Positions 1-6,490 of a DNA stretch of 49,650 nucleotides are shown here, piece by piece. Source of the stretch: an uncultured Bacteroidales bacterium (GTDB taxonomy: Bacteria; Bacteroidota; Bacteroidia; Bacteroidales; UBA932); the NCBI GenBank assembly GCA_946406355.1, contig CAMJKI010000009.1:1-49650 (forward strand), read 5' to 3'. A model generated the notes under the pieces. It was not told the DNA's origin, made no database searches, and was given only the letters and a program-made list of their open reading frames with translations. Position numbers and translations under genes: made by a program. Positions within the stretch are counted from its first letter, which is position 1. Each line of letters starts with the position of its first letter.

Positions 1-48
1 CGGAAGTTTCCTAAACTTTAAATAGAGGTTCGATTCCCCTCCGGGCTA
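1..48 (+). tRNA. tRNA-Arg(CCT), 3' part only
   Basis: The window begins inside a tRNA gene. Bases 3-7 pair with 15-19 as the anticodon stem, and the 7-base loop at 8-14 holds anticodon CCT (10-12), which reads AGG (Arg). Bases 24-28 and 36-40 form the T stem (one A-C mismatch) around a TTCGATT loop. Bases 41-47 are the 3' acceptor strand and A48 the discriminator. CCA is not encoded. The D arm and 5' acceptor strand lie outside the window, so the fold cannot be fully checked. A terminator follows directly. Confidence 0.85.
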
Positions 49-50
49 CA

Positions 51-85
51 AAAAAGAGCATCGCCATGCGGCGGTGCTCTTTTTT
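51..85 (+). terminator. Rho-independent terminator of the tRNA gene
   Basis: Bases 51-65 and 70-84 form a 15-bp inverted repeat with one G-T pair and a 4-base loop (ATGC). The right arm ends in a T run. It starts three bases after the tRNA discriminator base, so it most likely ends the tRNA transcript. Confidence 0.9.
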
Positions 86-254
86 GAATAACGCCCGGAG
101 GGGAATGAGGGCGGCTAAGCCGCCCTATTCTTCACACGTTACCCCCTCCCAAACCCTCCCCTCGGGGGAGGGCTCCGCCGCAGAAGCGGCGGGTCGGGCC
201 TGCAGGCCCTGTCGCTTCGCTTCGAAATAAGGTAGCCCGGAGGAGAAAGCCGAC
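86..254. repeat. Modular GC-rich repeat, copy 1
   Basis: Non-coding stretch between the tRNA terminator and the stop codon of the next minus-strand gene. It has three modules. Bases 86-106 (GAATAACGCCCGGAGGGGAA core) recur with small changes at 4937-4958. Bases 136-195 (ACGTTACCC, then a CCCTCCCC/GGGGGAGGG hairpin, then GCAGAAGC) recur at 2482-2540. Bases 211-247 (GTCGCTTCGCTTCG, then CCCGGAGG) recur at 4924-4958. The minus strand of 140-175 has at least four G tracts, so a G-quadruplex is possible. Part of it (93-106) is the exact reverse complement of tRNA bases 33-46. Confidence 0.7.
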
Positions 255-255
255 T

Positions 256-897
256 CTACAGGGCAATTCCCGCGTGCGCTCCGATGGTTGGGCCGATGCT
301 GAGGCCGATGAAGAAGTTGGACCTGCCCCACAAATGGAACGCAATGCCCGGTTGCCAGGACCCCCAGAACTTCCAGTCTCCGGGCAGGACGGGAAACTCA
401 GGCTCTGCGCCTGGGGAACGCACAACGCCGTTTTCCATATAGTAGTCGCTCATCTTGTAGACGCAGCGCGCTCCGAGCAGGATATCGCTGTACAGGGAGA
501 AATTCTTTCTGTGCCCTAAAGGAATATAGTGCCGATGGTAGGCAACTATATTGAAGCGCTGCCCTGTGAAATGGGCCTCGGGGCCGAAGATGAAGAACCT
601 TTGTCCCCATCCTATGCCCAGTCCGAACACTTTGTTCTGGCTGGTTCGGATTCCGCCTGTAAGGATGACGGATCCGTCCAGAAACTCTGCATTAGCACGA
701 AGACTGAATTCCGGCTTCCATCCCTTTCGCCCTTCCTTGGAGAGATGAGCCTTCACGCTGCTGAAATAATCGGAAACCAGAAAACGGGGCTGTTCAAAAT
801 TGAGCTTGTCTCCATTAGCGGCGGTGGTATCGGCCTCCTGCGCAGTGGCGGAAATGGAGAACAGGATGGATAATATGGTGATTGTCAAGTGCTTCAT
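256..897 (-). CDS. Small exported protein, probable outer-membrane beta-barrel, function unknown
   Basis: A 213-residue protein. The ATG at 897 (MKHLTITILSILF...) gives a clean signal peptide ending near SATAQ; a TTG six codons upstream is in frame but less likely. The mature part alternates polar and aromatic or glycine residues (for example FGLGIGWGQRFFIFGPEAHF and FFIGLSIGPTIGAHAGIAL), as expected for membrane beta-strands, and it ends without a charged tail. I recognise no family. It is transcribed on the minus strand, downstream of the AbiE pair with a 65-base gap, and its stop is followed at once by the modular repeat. An outer-membrane or periplasmic place is inferred from the signal peptide and strand pattern only. 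Confidence 0.6.
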   Translation of the reverse strand: MKHLTITILSILFSISATAQEADTTAANGDKLNFEQPRFLVSDYFSSVKAHLSKEGRKGWKPEFSLRANAEFLDGSVILTGGIRTSQNKVFGLGIGWGQRFFIFGPEAHFTGQRFNIVAYHRHYIPLGHRKNFSLYSDILLGARCVYKMSDYYMENGVVRSPGAEPEFPVLPGDWKFWGSWQPGIAFHLWGRSNFFIGLSIGPTIGAHAGIAL

Positions 898-962
898 GGG
901 ACTATTGTTTTTCAAAATGTTGATTAGGCATTATTGTTATGCGGCAAGTAAAATGCAACCAT

Positions 963-1736
963 TCATTCCCACAGAGCAGGGAAATCCAAAATGCGGGAGG
1001 CGTTTTCCGGGTGAAACAGTAAGTACTTGAAATCCTGTGCTTTGAGACGGAAATCCGTCCTGTCGCACACCTGCTTCATCCGGCATCTCAGCTGCTCGCC
1101 GGTTGCAATGCCCTCCCGTTGCGAAAGATAGTTCATATCCGGTTCGCTTCTGGAGCGCAGAAACATGGCATCATAGAAATCCCGGCCTTTTCCGCGGTGG
1201 AGAATGGTGGAAAGTTTCATTGCATACAGCGTGGCGTCTGAAGGTGAGGGTATCCTGAAATAGAATCCGTCTCTGTTCACAGTGAACATCTCTCGCTGAT
1301 AATCCACTCCCTGGTCTTGAGCCTCAATCTTCAACACGAACTTCTTTTCCCGGTAAGGGGACAATCCCAGGTCGTAAAGCAGCTGCGGGAACTGAATGGT
1401 CCTGCGGAAAGCCGTCAGGGCATCACTCTCCTTTTCCTTGGCGACAGCAGGAAGACCGTTCCGCCTTAGAAAGCGGACGACATCATCGGTCAGGCTTGCG
1501 AACTCCTCCTGCGAGAGATTCTTGCAATCAAAGTCCAAATCCTCGGAAAACCGGTCTATCTGCCTGAGGAGTCGTAGGGCAGTACCGCCGATAAAAGTCA
1601 GTTTCCCAATCTGAGAGTGGGAGGATAAATAGTCCAGGACCATCAGCTCCAGGTATTCCTTATAGAGTTGGATGTCCGTATCCGGACTTTCTGGAAAACC
1701 GGGATAAAAGGCTCTGATGTTTTGCAGGTCAAGCAT
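963..1736 (-). CDS. AbiEii/AbiGii-type nucleotidyltransferase toxin
   Basis: A 257-residue protein of the AbiEii/AbiGii (type IV toxin-antitoxin, DNA polymerase beta fold) family. Visible motifs are FIGGTAL at about residues 48-54, SEDLDFD at 64-70 (two metal-binding Asp), a Lys at about 174 in YAMKL, and GRDFYD at about 184-189. Family members transfer nucleotides to target RNA such as tRNA and act in abortive phage infection or element maintenance. The activity here is inferred. The start overlaps the end of the antitoxin gene by 8 bases (ATGCTTGA), so the two are translationally coupled with the antitoxin first. Length is normal and all motifs are present, so the toxin looks intact. Confidence 0.85.
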   Translation of the reverse strand: MLDLQNIRAFYPGFPESPDTDIQLYKEYLELMVLDYLSSHSQIGKLTFIGGTALRLLRQIDRFSEDLDFDCKNLSQEEFASLTDDVVRFLRRNGLPAVAKEKESDALTAFRRTIQFPQLLYDLGLSPYREKKFVLKIEAQDQGVDYQREMFTVNRDGFYFRIPSPSDATLYAMKLSTILHRGKGRDFYDAMFLRSRSEPDMNYLSQREGIATGEQLRCRMKQVCDRTDFRLKAQDFKYLLFHPENASRILDFPALWE

Positions 1737-2343
1737 AAGTATTCTCCATTACTGCGGCTCTTTGTGAGAGAGCCCTATTGTCAAATCGCTCTAAAAAGGC
1801 ACGGAAACGCTTCCAGTCAAACTCTTCACGCATGGCATCCCTGTCGAGGCGAAGATTCTCCATATCGTGATCCGACTTGTATTCGGGGTGGAAATAAAGC
1901 AGGTCCAGCAGGGCTTTCTCCGGGGTTGCCATAAGAGAAGGCAAACCGTCCCTCGGCTGGAGGGGCTTATACCCGAAAAACAGGTTCGGGGAAACGTGCC
2001 GATAGGAATAATAACCGATCGGGGTGTCAAATACGGCGGTCTTCAGCGTACTCACGGATGTAAGCGCAAGGACAGTTTCAGGGATTATTTCGTGCCACGA
2101 GAGGACATACTCCAGGCTGAGGTAGGACGGGCAATAGATTTTACCGGCCGCTGCCATACGCACGTCCGCCCTTCCTGCCTCATCGGGGAAAAGGTACCAT
2201 CCCTGGCGGATGTGCAGGATTTTTCCCTCACCCTTCCAGCGCCTGAGATTGGAGGAAAGGCTGTTGTCGCTGCTTCTCTCTATACTGTTTAAGGAAAAAA
2301 CACCTTGCCCCGAGTATAGCTTTTTGAATTCGTAATAGTTCAT
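1729..2343 (-). CDS. AbiEi-type antitoxin / autoregulator
   Basis: A 204-residue protein starting at MNYYEFKKLY (ATG at 2343). A longer in-frame reading to 2409 would run through the promoter, so it was rejected. The N-terminal 60 or so residues look like the winged helix of AbiEi proteins (a serine-rich segment, then LRRWKGEGKILHIRQGWYLF). The middle matches the AbiEi antitoxin domain pattern (YLSLEYVLSWHEIIPE, then ALTSVSTLKTAVFDTPIGYY, then ATPEKALLDLLYFHPEY). In characterised AbiE systems this protein neutralises the toxin and represses its own promoter. Here it is the first gene of a two-gene operon, and its 3' end overlaps the toxin start. Confidence 0.85.
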   Translation of the reverse strand: MNYYEFKKLYSGQGVFSLNSIERSSDNSLSSNLRRWKGEGKILHIRQGWYLFPDEAGRADVRMAAAGKIYCPSYLSLEYVLSWHEIIPETVLALTSVSTLKTAVFDTPIGYYSYRHVSPNLFFGYKPLQPRDGLPSLMATPEKALLDLLYFHPEYKSDHDMENLRLDRDAMREEFDWKRFRAFLERFDNRALSQRAAVMENTYA

Positions 2344-2361
2344 TATGTTTCTAAAACTGTG

Positions 2362-2392
2362 CAAATATACACAATTTCGGAAATAAAACAAA
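2362..2392 (-). promoter_or_regulatory. Promoter of the AbiE operon
   Basis: Read on the minus strand, TTTG (2389-2392) is followed after 19 bases by TATATTTG (2362-2369), a full match to the Bacteroidetes -33/-7 pattern. The antitoxin ATG lies about 18 bases after the -7 box. A 16-bp imperfect palindrome (TGTGCA AATA TACACA, 2358-2373) covers the -7 box and could be the operator for AbiEi autorepression. Confidence 0.8.
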
Positions 2393-2460
2393 GTGTTAGA
2401 CATAGACAATCACTGATAATGTTGTCCCATAGTTGTACCCAAATTTGCAAGGGAATCTGG

Positions 2461-2541
2461 CGCTTCGCGCCAATTCCTCTCACGTTACCCTCACCCCAAC
2501 CCCCTCTCCTCGGGAGAGGGGCTGGCGGCAGAAGCCGCCGA
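2461..2541. repeat. Modular GC-rich repeat, copy 2
   Basis: Fills most of the 198-base gap between the AbiE promoter and the stop codon of the upstream-strand lipoprotein gene. It shares ACGTTACCC, a CCCCTCTCC/GGAGAGGGG hairpin (9-bp stem) and the GCAGAAGC(C/G)GCCG tail with copy 1 at 136-195. It begins with GCGCTTCGCGC, which resembles the CGCTTCGC module of the other copies. It ends one base before the stop codon of the minus-strand gene. Confidence 0.7.
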
Positions 2542-4125
2542 TTATTCTTCAATATGCTCATCAATCTTCTCCTTCGTCTCCGGATCCGACGGCCTCAAAT
2601 GCTCCCCAAAATCCACAATCACCCCCTCTTTGTCGATCAAGATATAGAACGGGATTCCCCGGCCCAGATGTAAGATAGGGTCAAGGCCGGAGCGCTGGGC
2701 ATCGGTAAGATGGAAAGTCTCAATCCCCAGCAAAGCGGATTCCGGATCATCGGCCCCATCGTCCATGTAGAAATTGACTATGCGGAGCGGCTTTCCATGA
2801 TAGCCGGCGGCCATACTCTTTTGGAAGGATATCTCATGCATCACCCCGGGGCACCAGGTGGCCCCAATGGTGATATACACAACCTTTCCCTCTTCCTTGG
2901 CAATGATGGACCGCAGCAACCTAAGCCCCTCATTCTCCTTCAGGACGATAGCCTGGCCGTCACGGGGCTGGTCGGCCTTCAAAATGGCGTCAGACAAGGT
3001 CTTGGGATTCCCCTGATAGGCCTTCTTGAGCACATACCGGTCCCGAATGGAGAGTTTCAGCAGCGGATAGGTTACATTCTCATTGAAACTGTCAAAGTAC
3101 TCCTCAAACTTAACCACCTCATTGGCCTCCAGCAACTGGTTGTAGAACTGGCTGATGAGCATCTGCCGCAGCAGTTCGTTCTTGGTGGACTTTTTCAGGA
3201 AGTCAACAAGGGCCGGATAATCATTGACGAATCGGAGGACTTCTTCTTTGTCCAGACCGCGCAGCAGCCAGTAACAGATATTGGATGAAAGTTCAAACAA
3301 ATTGCTGCTCAGGCAGTCCGCATGGAACAGGGGTTCCGCATCTTGGATCTTGAAGCAATCTGACACATCCTCTCCCTGCAGGGTTTGATAGGAAAGCATG
3401 GCCTGGATAAGCGCCGAATAATAATCGGCCTCTATCTCCTTCCGGCACAGGGCAATGAGTTCCGGACTGGGCTGCTTCTCCGCAATGAAATCTTCCAACC
3501 GGGCCAGGTGGTACTCCAACTTTTCCTTTGCGGCCGTCGCAAATACATCGGCATGTGCAAATTCACGCTTCGGCCCGTCCGGCGCGTCCAGATTCATCCT
3601 GGAGAATCCAGGCCAATCCTGGGGCAGGTAGTACCCCATGTGGAAGTCATTGTACTTCTCGTTGTTCTCTGCGCCTTTCCCGGAGTAAACGACTTTAGCC
3701 AAATCGGCAAAGTCCAGCTCCACGTGGATGGAATCGCCGGGGCACACCACCATGTGCGCCACATAGGGCGGCATCGAAACCGTACGCGGCGCATAAGGGC
3801 TCAGTGAAAACGCGAATCTATCATCATAGATGGCCGATGTCATTTTATCAGAGACCCTGTCATAGAACGGGATTACCAGGCTGATTTCCTGCGTCTTCGG
3901 ATACACCTCCCGATTGGCGATATGTCCCGTAATCACCGCCGGGCGGGAATAATCGGCCGCATCCCCGTCGATATACTCCGTCCCAAATACAAAGGCCGAT
4001 TCGTCCATTTGCACTTGCTGGCCATGCTGCTTGCAGGAGAGCGTCAAGCAAATGCCCATCAAAAATGCTATGCCCGGAAAGAAATGCCTCCCGGGCAAGC
4101 ACTTGATATGAGGATTATGATTCAT
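2542..4125 (-). CDS. Lipoprotein with C-terminal TlpA-like thioredoxin fold and an incomplete CxxC
   Basis: A 527-residue probable lipoprotein: hydrophobic segment then LTLSC, with the lipid Cys at about residue 31. The N-terminal third (RPAVITGHIAN..., MVVCPGDSIHVELD) resembles the beta-rich domain placed before thioredoxin domains in Bacteroidetes TlpA-like proteins. The middle is helical. The last 130 residues look like a TlpA/thioredoxin fold: KVVYITIGATWCPGV, a cis-Pro region GIPFYILIDKEGVIVDFG. The usual WCxxC is WCPGV here, with Cys425 and Val428, so the resolving cysteine is missing. A normal disulfide reductase cycle is then unlikely; isomerase-like, mixed-disulfide or non-redox roles are possible. 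It sits outside in the envelope, next to decayed sequence upstream. Confidence 0.75.
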   Translation of the reverse strand: MNHNPHIKCLPGRHFFPGIAFLMGICLTLSCKQHGQQVQMDESAFVFGTEYIDGDAADYSRPAVITGHIANREVYPKTQEISLVIPFYDRVSDKMTSAIYDDRFAFSLSPYAPRTVSMPPYVAHMVVCPGDSIHVELDFADLAKVVYSGKGAENNEKYNDFHMGYYLPQDWPGFSRMNLDAPDGPKREFAHADVFATAAKEKLEYHLARLEDFIAEKQPSPELIALCRKEIEADYYSALIQAMLSYQTLQGEDVSDCFKIQDAEPLFHADCLSSNLFELSSNICYWLLRGLDKEEVLRFVNDYPALVDFLKKSTKNELLRQMLISQFYNQLLEANEVVKFEEYFDSFNENVTYPLLKLSIRDRYVLKKAYQGNPKTLSDAILKADQPRDGQAIVLKENEGLRLLRSIIAKEEGKVVYITIGATWCPGVMHEISFQKSMAAGYHGKPLRIVNFYMDDGADDPESALLGIETFHLTDAQRSGLDPILHLGRGIPFYILIDKEGVIVDFGEHLRPSDPETKEKIDEHIEE

Positions 4126-4137
4126 CAGATATGCCCA

Positions 4138-4377
4138 TTACCTCTGCAAATAATAAACCAAAATCCTTAGGAGATATTTCATTCTCGCCGCCCTAAGCAG
4201 AAACACGGATGTAATTGCAAAAAAGCAGCAGAGTGGCATAATGTAGCAGAAGGGCATCCTCAATGCATTCTTGCGCAAGTAATATATAAATATTGCCTTT
4301 GCAAAAAGAGTTATTATGAACCAAATGCCAAGAAATACAACTTTAACCTCAAAGATGATATTAATATCCGTTATGTT
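4138..4377 (-). pseudogene. Remnant of a small membrane protein, start lost by frameshift
   Basis: An open minus-strand frame of 79 codons ends at TAA (4138-4140), 12 bases before the lipoprotein start. It encodes two convincing hydrophobic segments (VVFLGIWFIITLFAKAIFIYY and, after LRKNALRMPF, a second ending FFAITSVFLL) and a basic tail. No usable start codon lies at its 5' end. An ATG just upstream (MKHNGY...) is in the neighbouring frame, and removal of one T near 4363 would join it to the membrane frame. I infer a frameshifted or decayed gene that once led the lipoprotein operon. The family is not recognised. A sequencing error could also explain it. The region is clearly AT-richer than the rest of the window. 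Confidence 0.4.
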
Positions 4378-4477
4378 TCATCAATACTTCGGTTAATTTT
4401 ATGTTTAGGAGCCGCAAGGCGGACTAAACGAAAACAGAATCTGACCAGCATTAAGGACGCCAAAGACAATGAGTAAT

Positions 4478-4843
4478 CTAGTTTGGCGGAGTTGAGTGAG
4501 GAGTAATTGCAAAAAAGAGCCCAAGGATAACGCCGCTAATATGCACTTCAATAACCTCATCTGGCATTGCCCCCTTGCGTTGCTTGGTGAACTTAATGTA
4601 ACGGAATTCACCTCCACGTGCACTATGATCCACGATTAACACATTGTGGGCGAAACGTGACACATTTGCAGATCCGGCCAAAACAGACTCATCGAGTGGC
4701 TGGCCCAAAGGAACTTTCCCAATGTGGTTGTCCACAATGAATGTGATGGTATGCTTGGATTCTCGCTGAATCTTTTTGAGTTCCCAGATCTTCTCCAGGT
4801 CCTCAAGGAAAAGGTTCGATATTATGTCACTTGGGGCTACAAA
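4478..4843 (-). pseudogene. Truncated AAA/RecA-like ATPase fragment (RepA or primase-helicase type)
   Basis: An open frame of about 120 codons without a proper start. The readable part runs APSDIISNLFLEDLEKIWEL, then TFIVDNHIGKVPLG, GSANVSRFAHNVLIVDHS and RYIKFTKQRKG. This order matches the half of AAA_25/RepA-like ATPases that follows Walker B: a helix, the strand ending in (H/N)H-GK, the GSAxxxRxA segment and the arginine-rich end strand. Such ATPases are found in plasmids, phages and mobile islands. The Walker A half is absent: homology breaks at about 4838, inside a perfect inverted repeat, with an in-frame TAA just beyond. The last 17 codons before the stop look unrelated. I read it as debris of a mobile element. 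Confidence 0.55.
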
Positions 4844-4879
4844 TTAAGCCAGGCAAGCGCCTGGCTTAATTTGTAGCCC
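4834..4879. repeat. Perfect 21-bp inverted repeat with a 4-base loop
   Basis: Bases 4834-4854 and 4859-4879 are exact reverse complements separated by AAGC. The arms begin GGGCTACAAATT. The left arm coincides with the break point of the ATPase fragment. GGGCTACAAA also occurs at the 3' end of the tRNA (43-52). There is no T run, so a plain terminator is less likely than a recombination or element-end structure, but either is possible. Confidence 0.85.
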
Positions 4880-4923
4880 ATAATCTTCGATAGACTGGGG
4901 GCCTAATCCCCCAGACCCCCTGG

Positions 4924-4958
4924 GTCGCTTCGCTCCGAATAACGCCCGGGGGGGGAAT
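4924..4958. repeat. Modular GC-rich repeat, copy 3 (partial)
   Basis: GTCGCTTCGCTCCGAATAAC followed by GCCC, a G run and AAT. It matches 211-247 and 86-106 of copy 1. Its last bases overlap the TAA stop of the GH125 gene on the minus strand. The adjacent 4893-4923 is also GC-rich, with a GGGGGCCTAATCCCCC hairpin. Confidence 0.65.
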
Positions 4959-6370
4959 TATTGTATGCTGTTCAGGAGCGGGAGTTTGCCGTTGGCGATG
5001 AGCTTAAGGATGAGTTCCCCGAAGAGGCTGTTCTGCCAGGCGAACCATTCGCGGGTGAAGCGGGTGGCGTCGTCTTTGTGAAAGGACTCGTGGATGAAGC
5101 CGGTGCCGGCGTCGGTGTCCATTAGCATGGTAACACAGCGGAGGATTTCCGCATCGTCGGCGGAGGTGAAGGCGCGCATCATGATGGACATGGGCCACAC
5201 CATATCGTAGCCGATGTGGGGGCCCCCGATGCCTTCGCCGGCTGTGCCGCTGAAGAAGCAGGGGTTGTATTCACTAAGCACAAAGCGGCGGGTGTTCTGC
5301 CAAACCGGGTCACCGGCCATTTCCGGAATCAGGTAGGCCAGGGAAAGCAGGCTGGGCACATTGGCGTCGTCCTGCAGCAGGGCGTTCCCGAAGCCGTCCA
5401 CTTCGTAGGCGTAAATGGGGCCGAAAACGGGGTGATTCACCACGGCGCGGGCCTTGAGGGCGCTTTCCACCTCATCGGCCAGGACGGTGCATTCGGCGGC
5501 CAGGGCGGCCTCTCCGTTCACGTTGGCAAGGATTTCCGCGGCCTTACGTAAGCAGTTCACAGCCATAAAGTTGGAGGGAACCAGGAAGTCCAGGATGGTA
5601 CTGTCGTCCGAGGGGCGGAAGGCCGAAGCAATGAGCCCGCAGGGCTTTACGGGCGCTCCATACCCGTCCCAGCCCCTGGTGTCGAACTGGCGGTCCGTCT
5701 CCCGCAAAAAGCGGTAGCTGCCGGGGCCGCCAAACTTCTGCTGTTCCCGCATTACGCCCAGGATGGCGCGCATGGCATCCAGCCAGAGATCCCCGAACAC
5801 AGAGTTGTCCCCGGTCTCCTTCCAGTACCCGTAGGCGAGGCGGATGGGGTAGCACTGCGAGTCCAGTTCCCATTTGCGCTCAAACACTTCCGGCACCATC
5901 CGGGTGCCGTCGCTGTGCCATCCGTCGTTCGTGGGGCCCGGGTTGAAGGCGTTGGCGTAAGGGTCTATCACCAGGCATTTGAACTGGCGCAGAATGGTGC
6001 CCTTGATCATATCGGCCAGATGACTGTCCTGCGAAGCTAGCTGCACATAAGGCCAAACCTGTGCCCCGGAATCGCGGAGCCACATGGCGGGGATGTCGCC
6101 GGTCCACACAAAAGTGTCCGGCGTGCCGTCTTCGGCTTCCTGGAAGTGGACGGTGGTGTCCAGGGTGTTGGGGAAGCAGTTGATGAACATTTGGCGAAGC
6201 TTGGCATTCTCCAGCAGCGCAGCGGTTTCGGCCAGGGTTTTTTCCACGGCTTCCGAGGTAAACAGGCGTTTTTCCGGGGCAGGCCTTCTGGAGGGGGTGC
6301 CGTCGGCCGCGCCGAAGACGGGCAGCAGGAAGACCGTTGCAACAACCAGGGACAGTAGGAAACGTTTCAT
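4958..6370 (-). CDS. GH125 exo-alpha-1,6-mannosidase (DUF1237 family)
   Basis: A 470-residue protein of glycoside hydrolase family 125. The start at ATG 6370 gives a signal peptide (MKRFLLSLVVATVFLLPVFG). A reading extended to 7225 would overlap the divergent gene and was rejected. The family signature stretches are present: TGDIPAMWLRDSGAQVWPY (WLRDS near residue 95), ANAFNPGPTNDGWHSD, WELDSQCYPIRLAY, LQDDANVPSLLSLAYL, and GGPHIGYDMVWPMSIMM. Known members remove non-reducing alpha-1,6-mannose from N-glycan cores and yeast mannan. It is exported, probably to the periplasm. It stands divergent from the GH94 gene with 120 bases between. A weak -7 (TATATTTA, 6394-6401, minus strand) is the only promoter hint. 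Confidence 0.92.
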   Translation of the reverse strand: MKRFLLSLVVATVFLLPVFGAADGTPSRRPAPEKRLFTSEAVEKTLAETAALLENAKLRQMFINCFPNTLDTTVHFQEAEDGTPDTFVWTGDIPAMWLRDSGAQVWPYVQLASQDSHLADMIKGTILRQFKCLVIDPYANAFNPGPTNDGWHSDGTRMVPEVFERKWELDSQCYPIRLAYGYWKETGDNSVFGDLWLDAMRAILGVMREQQKFGGPGSYRFLRETDRQFDTRGWDGYGAPVKPCGLIASAFRPSDDSTILDFLVPSNFMAVNCLRKAAEILANVNGEAALAAECTVLADEVESALKARAVVNHPVFGPIYAYEVDGFGNALLQDDANVPSLLSLAYLIPEMAGDPVWQNTRRFVLSEYNPCFFSGTAGEGIGGPHIGYDMVWPMSIMMRAFTSADDAEILRCVTMLMDTDAGTGFIHESFHKDDATRFTREWFAWQNSLFGELILKLIANGKLPLLNSIQ

Positions 6371-6455
6371 AGTATTATACCCGATATTTGCCGTAAATAT
6401 AGGCATTTTACCCCAAAATACAGAGGAAGGTGTACTCCAAGTGCGTAAAATTGTG

Positions 6456-6463
6456 TATATTTG
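6456..6463 (+). promoter_or_regulatory. -7 element of the GH94 gene
   Basis: TATATTTG fits TAnnTTTG exactly and lies 27 bases before the ATG at 6491. No clear -33 TTG is seen at the usual distance. An A/G-rich stretch (AAAGAAAAGAG) lies between it and the start. Confidence 0.6.
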
Positions 6464-6490
6464 AAGGTTAAAGAAAAGAGTGCTTTTGCA

